NCBI GenBank assembly: GCA_016866375.1
Contig: VGMK01000090.1
Coordinates: 1 to 7,815 of the forward strand
Direction: 5' to 3'
Origin: Bacteroidota bacterium
GTDB taxonomy: Bacteria; Bacteroidota; Bacteroidia; Flavobacteriales_D; Crocinitomicaceae
Length of the DNA: 7,815 bases
The stretch's first letter is position 1; every line of letters begins with the position of its first letter. Positions 6,865 through 7,815 of the stretch are shown here, piece after piece. The notes beneath the pieces are model-generated. The model made no database searches, had not been told where the DNA came from, and saw nothing but the letters and a program-made list of their open reading frames with translations. A program made the translations under genes and the position numbers.

Positions 6865-6884
6865 CTCAACAAAAAACTAAAAAA

Positions 6885-7778
6885 ATGAAAAATGTCGCTG
6901 TAATTGGTGCCGGAACAATGGGAAATGGAATTGCTCACGTATTCGCACAATCTGGTTATTGCGTTAATTTGATCGATGTGTCGGCTCCCGCTCTGGAAAA
7001 GGCAATTGCAACGATTGGGAAGAATTTGGATCGACAAGTTGCGAAAGGTGCTTTAACTGAAGATGAAAAATCGGCGACATTGAATAATTTAAACTCTTTT
7101 ACTTCGATTAAAGAAGGTGTTGCAGGAGTTCAATTGGTGGTCGAAGCAGCAACGGAAAATATTGATTTAAAACTAAAAATTTTCAAAGAGTTGGATGAGG
7201 TCACTGACCCAGCTGTGATTTTGGCAACGAATACGTCTTCCATCTCGATTACAAAAATTGCTTCTGTTACGAATCGCGCTGATAAAGTCATCGGAATGCA
7301 TTTTATGAATCCGGTTCCAGTTATGAAATTGGTTGAAATCATCCGTGGTTATTCTACTTCTGATGAGGTTACTGAATTAATCATGGAAACTTCTAGAAAA
7401 TTAGCGAAAGTTCCAGTTGAAGTAAACGATTACCCGGGATTTGTAGCCAACAGAATTCTAATGCCGATGATTAATGAAGCGATTTACACGCTTTATGAAG
7501 GCGTTGCAGGTGTTGAGGAAATCGATACAGTTATGAAATTGGGTATGGCTCATCCGATGGGACCTCTCCAATTAGCTGATTTTATAGGTTTGGACGTTTG
7601 CTTGGCAATTTTACAAGTACTACACGATGGCTTCGGAAATCCAAAATATGCGCCATGTCCACTATTAGTAAATATGGTAACGGCTGGTAAAAAAGGTGTG
7701 AAATCGGGAGAAGGTTTCTACTCCTGGACACATGGGACGAAGGATTTGATTGTAGCCGAGAATTTTAAGAAGTCTTGA
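6885..7778 (+). CDS. hbd: 3-hydroxybutyryl-CoA dehydrogenase (3-hydroxyacyl-CoA dehydrogenase family)
   Basis: A complete 297-residue soluble dehydrogenase. It interconverts (S)-3-hydroxybutyryl-CoA and acetoacetyl-CoA with NAD(P), in fatty-acid degradation or butanoate metabolism in the cytoplasm. The N-terminal Rossmann domain begins with VAVIGAGTMGNGIA (4-17), with G8, G10 and G13 of the dinucleotide loop, and D31 at the end of strand 2. The catalytic residues fall at the spacing of the characterised mammalian enzyme: S118 in ATNTSSI, H139 in GMHFMNP, E151 in KLVEII and N189 in GFVANR. The C-terminal dimer/substrate domain contains LGMAHPMGPLQLADFIGLD (219-237), and the protein ends with GVKSGEGFYSW (271-281) near the terminus, as expected for the single-domain type. 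The ATG at 6885 starts directly at the Rossmann fold and has an A-rich leader. It is divergent from the polysaccharide genes, from which a 141-base spacer separates it. No intrinsic terminator is visible in the 37 bases after its TGA. Confidence 0.97.
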   Translation: MKNVAVIGAGTMGNGIAHVFAQSGYCVNLIDVSAPALEKAIATIGKNLDRQVAKGALTEDEKSATLNNLNSFTSIKEGVAGVQLVVEAATENIDLKLKIFKELDEVTDPAVILATNTSSISITKIASVTNRADKVIGMHFMNPVPVMKLVEIIRGYSTSDEVTELIMETSRKLAKVPVEVNDYPGFVANRILMPMINEAIYTLYEGVAGVEEIDTVMKLGMAHPMGPLQLADFIGLDVCLAILQVLHDGFGNPKYAPCPLLVNMVTAGKKGVKSGEGFYSWTHGTKDLIVAENFKKS

Positions 7779-7815
7779 GTAATTAAATTGACTTTTCATT
7801 AAAATTTCTCAGTTT

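Noticed and set aside
6816..7342. Minus-strand open frames of 73 and 70 codons over and before the dehydrogenase
   Set aside because: They overlap the well-conserved dehydrogenase in antisense (or its promoter) and show no protein-like features.
7779..7815. Possible terminator or next gene after the dehydrogenase
   Set aside because: Only 37 bases remain; no stem with T-run and no start with a usable frame can be judged.

Overview
The window is AT-rich, has very short spacers, short A-rich leaders without Shine-Dalgarno sequences, and a TAnnTTTG-type promoter box. Its 3-hydroxybutyryl-CoA dehydrogenase is of the kind typical of Bacteroidota. Together these point to a flavobacterium-like member of Bacteroidota, possibly of the Fluviicola/Crocinitomicaceae type; the family-level guess is impression only. 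About 87% of the window is a surface-polysaccharide (O-antigen-like) gene cluster on the minus strand, and the right end is a metabolic gene on the plus strand.

Layout in the direction of minus-strand transcription (right to left): a small three-helix membrane protein of unknown function (6743-6444), a Wzx-type flippase (6457-5192), three GT-B glycosyltransferases (5208-4297, 4310-3090, 3093-2077), an intergenic scar of about 130 bases, a short glycosyltransferase C-terminal remnant (about 1945-1808), an O-antigen ligase/polymerase-type membrane protein (1804-566), and the N-terminal 188 residues of a WbuB-like glycosyltransferase that leaves the window at base 1. The five genes from 6743 to 2077 all overlap their neighbours (14, 17, 14 and 4 bases) and look like one tightly coupled operon. 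Two of the starts inside these overlaps appear to be TTG. The ligase and the WbuB-like gene also overlap, by one base (TAATG).

Working together, the glycosyltransferases would build a lipid-linked oligosaccharide on the inner face of the inner membrane, the flippase would move it across, and the Wzy_C-type protein would polymerise it or ligate it to lipid A-core or another acceptor. No sugar-nucleotide synthesis genes, chain-length regulator or separate second polymerase/ligase are visible, so the cluster continues beyond the left edge or is completed elsewhere.

On the plus strand, 6885-7778 encodes a complete 3-hydroxybutyryl-CoA dehydrogenase with all catalytic residues, preceded by a good -7 box. 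It looks like a conserved flank of a variable polysaccharide locus. The most informative anomaly is the truncated glycosyltransferase tail at 1808-1945, which marks a recombination or deletion boundary inside the cluster. I saw no CRISPR array, insertion sequence, tRNA, rRNA or clear riboswitch, and nothing that I can defend as a wholly new system.
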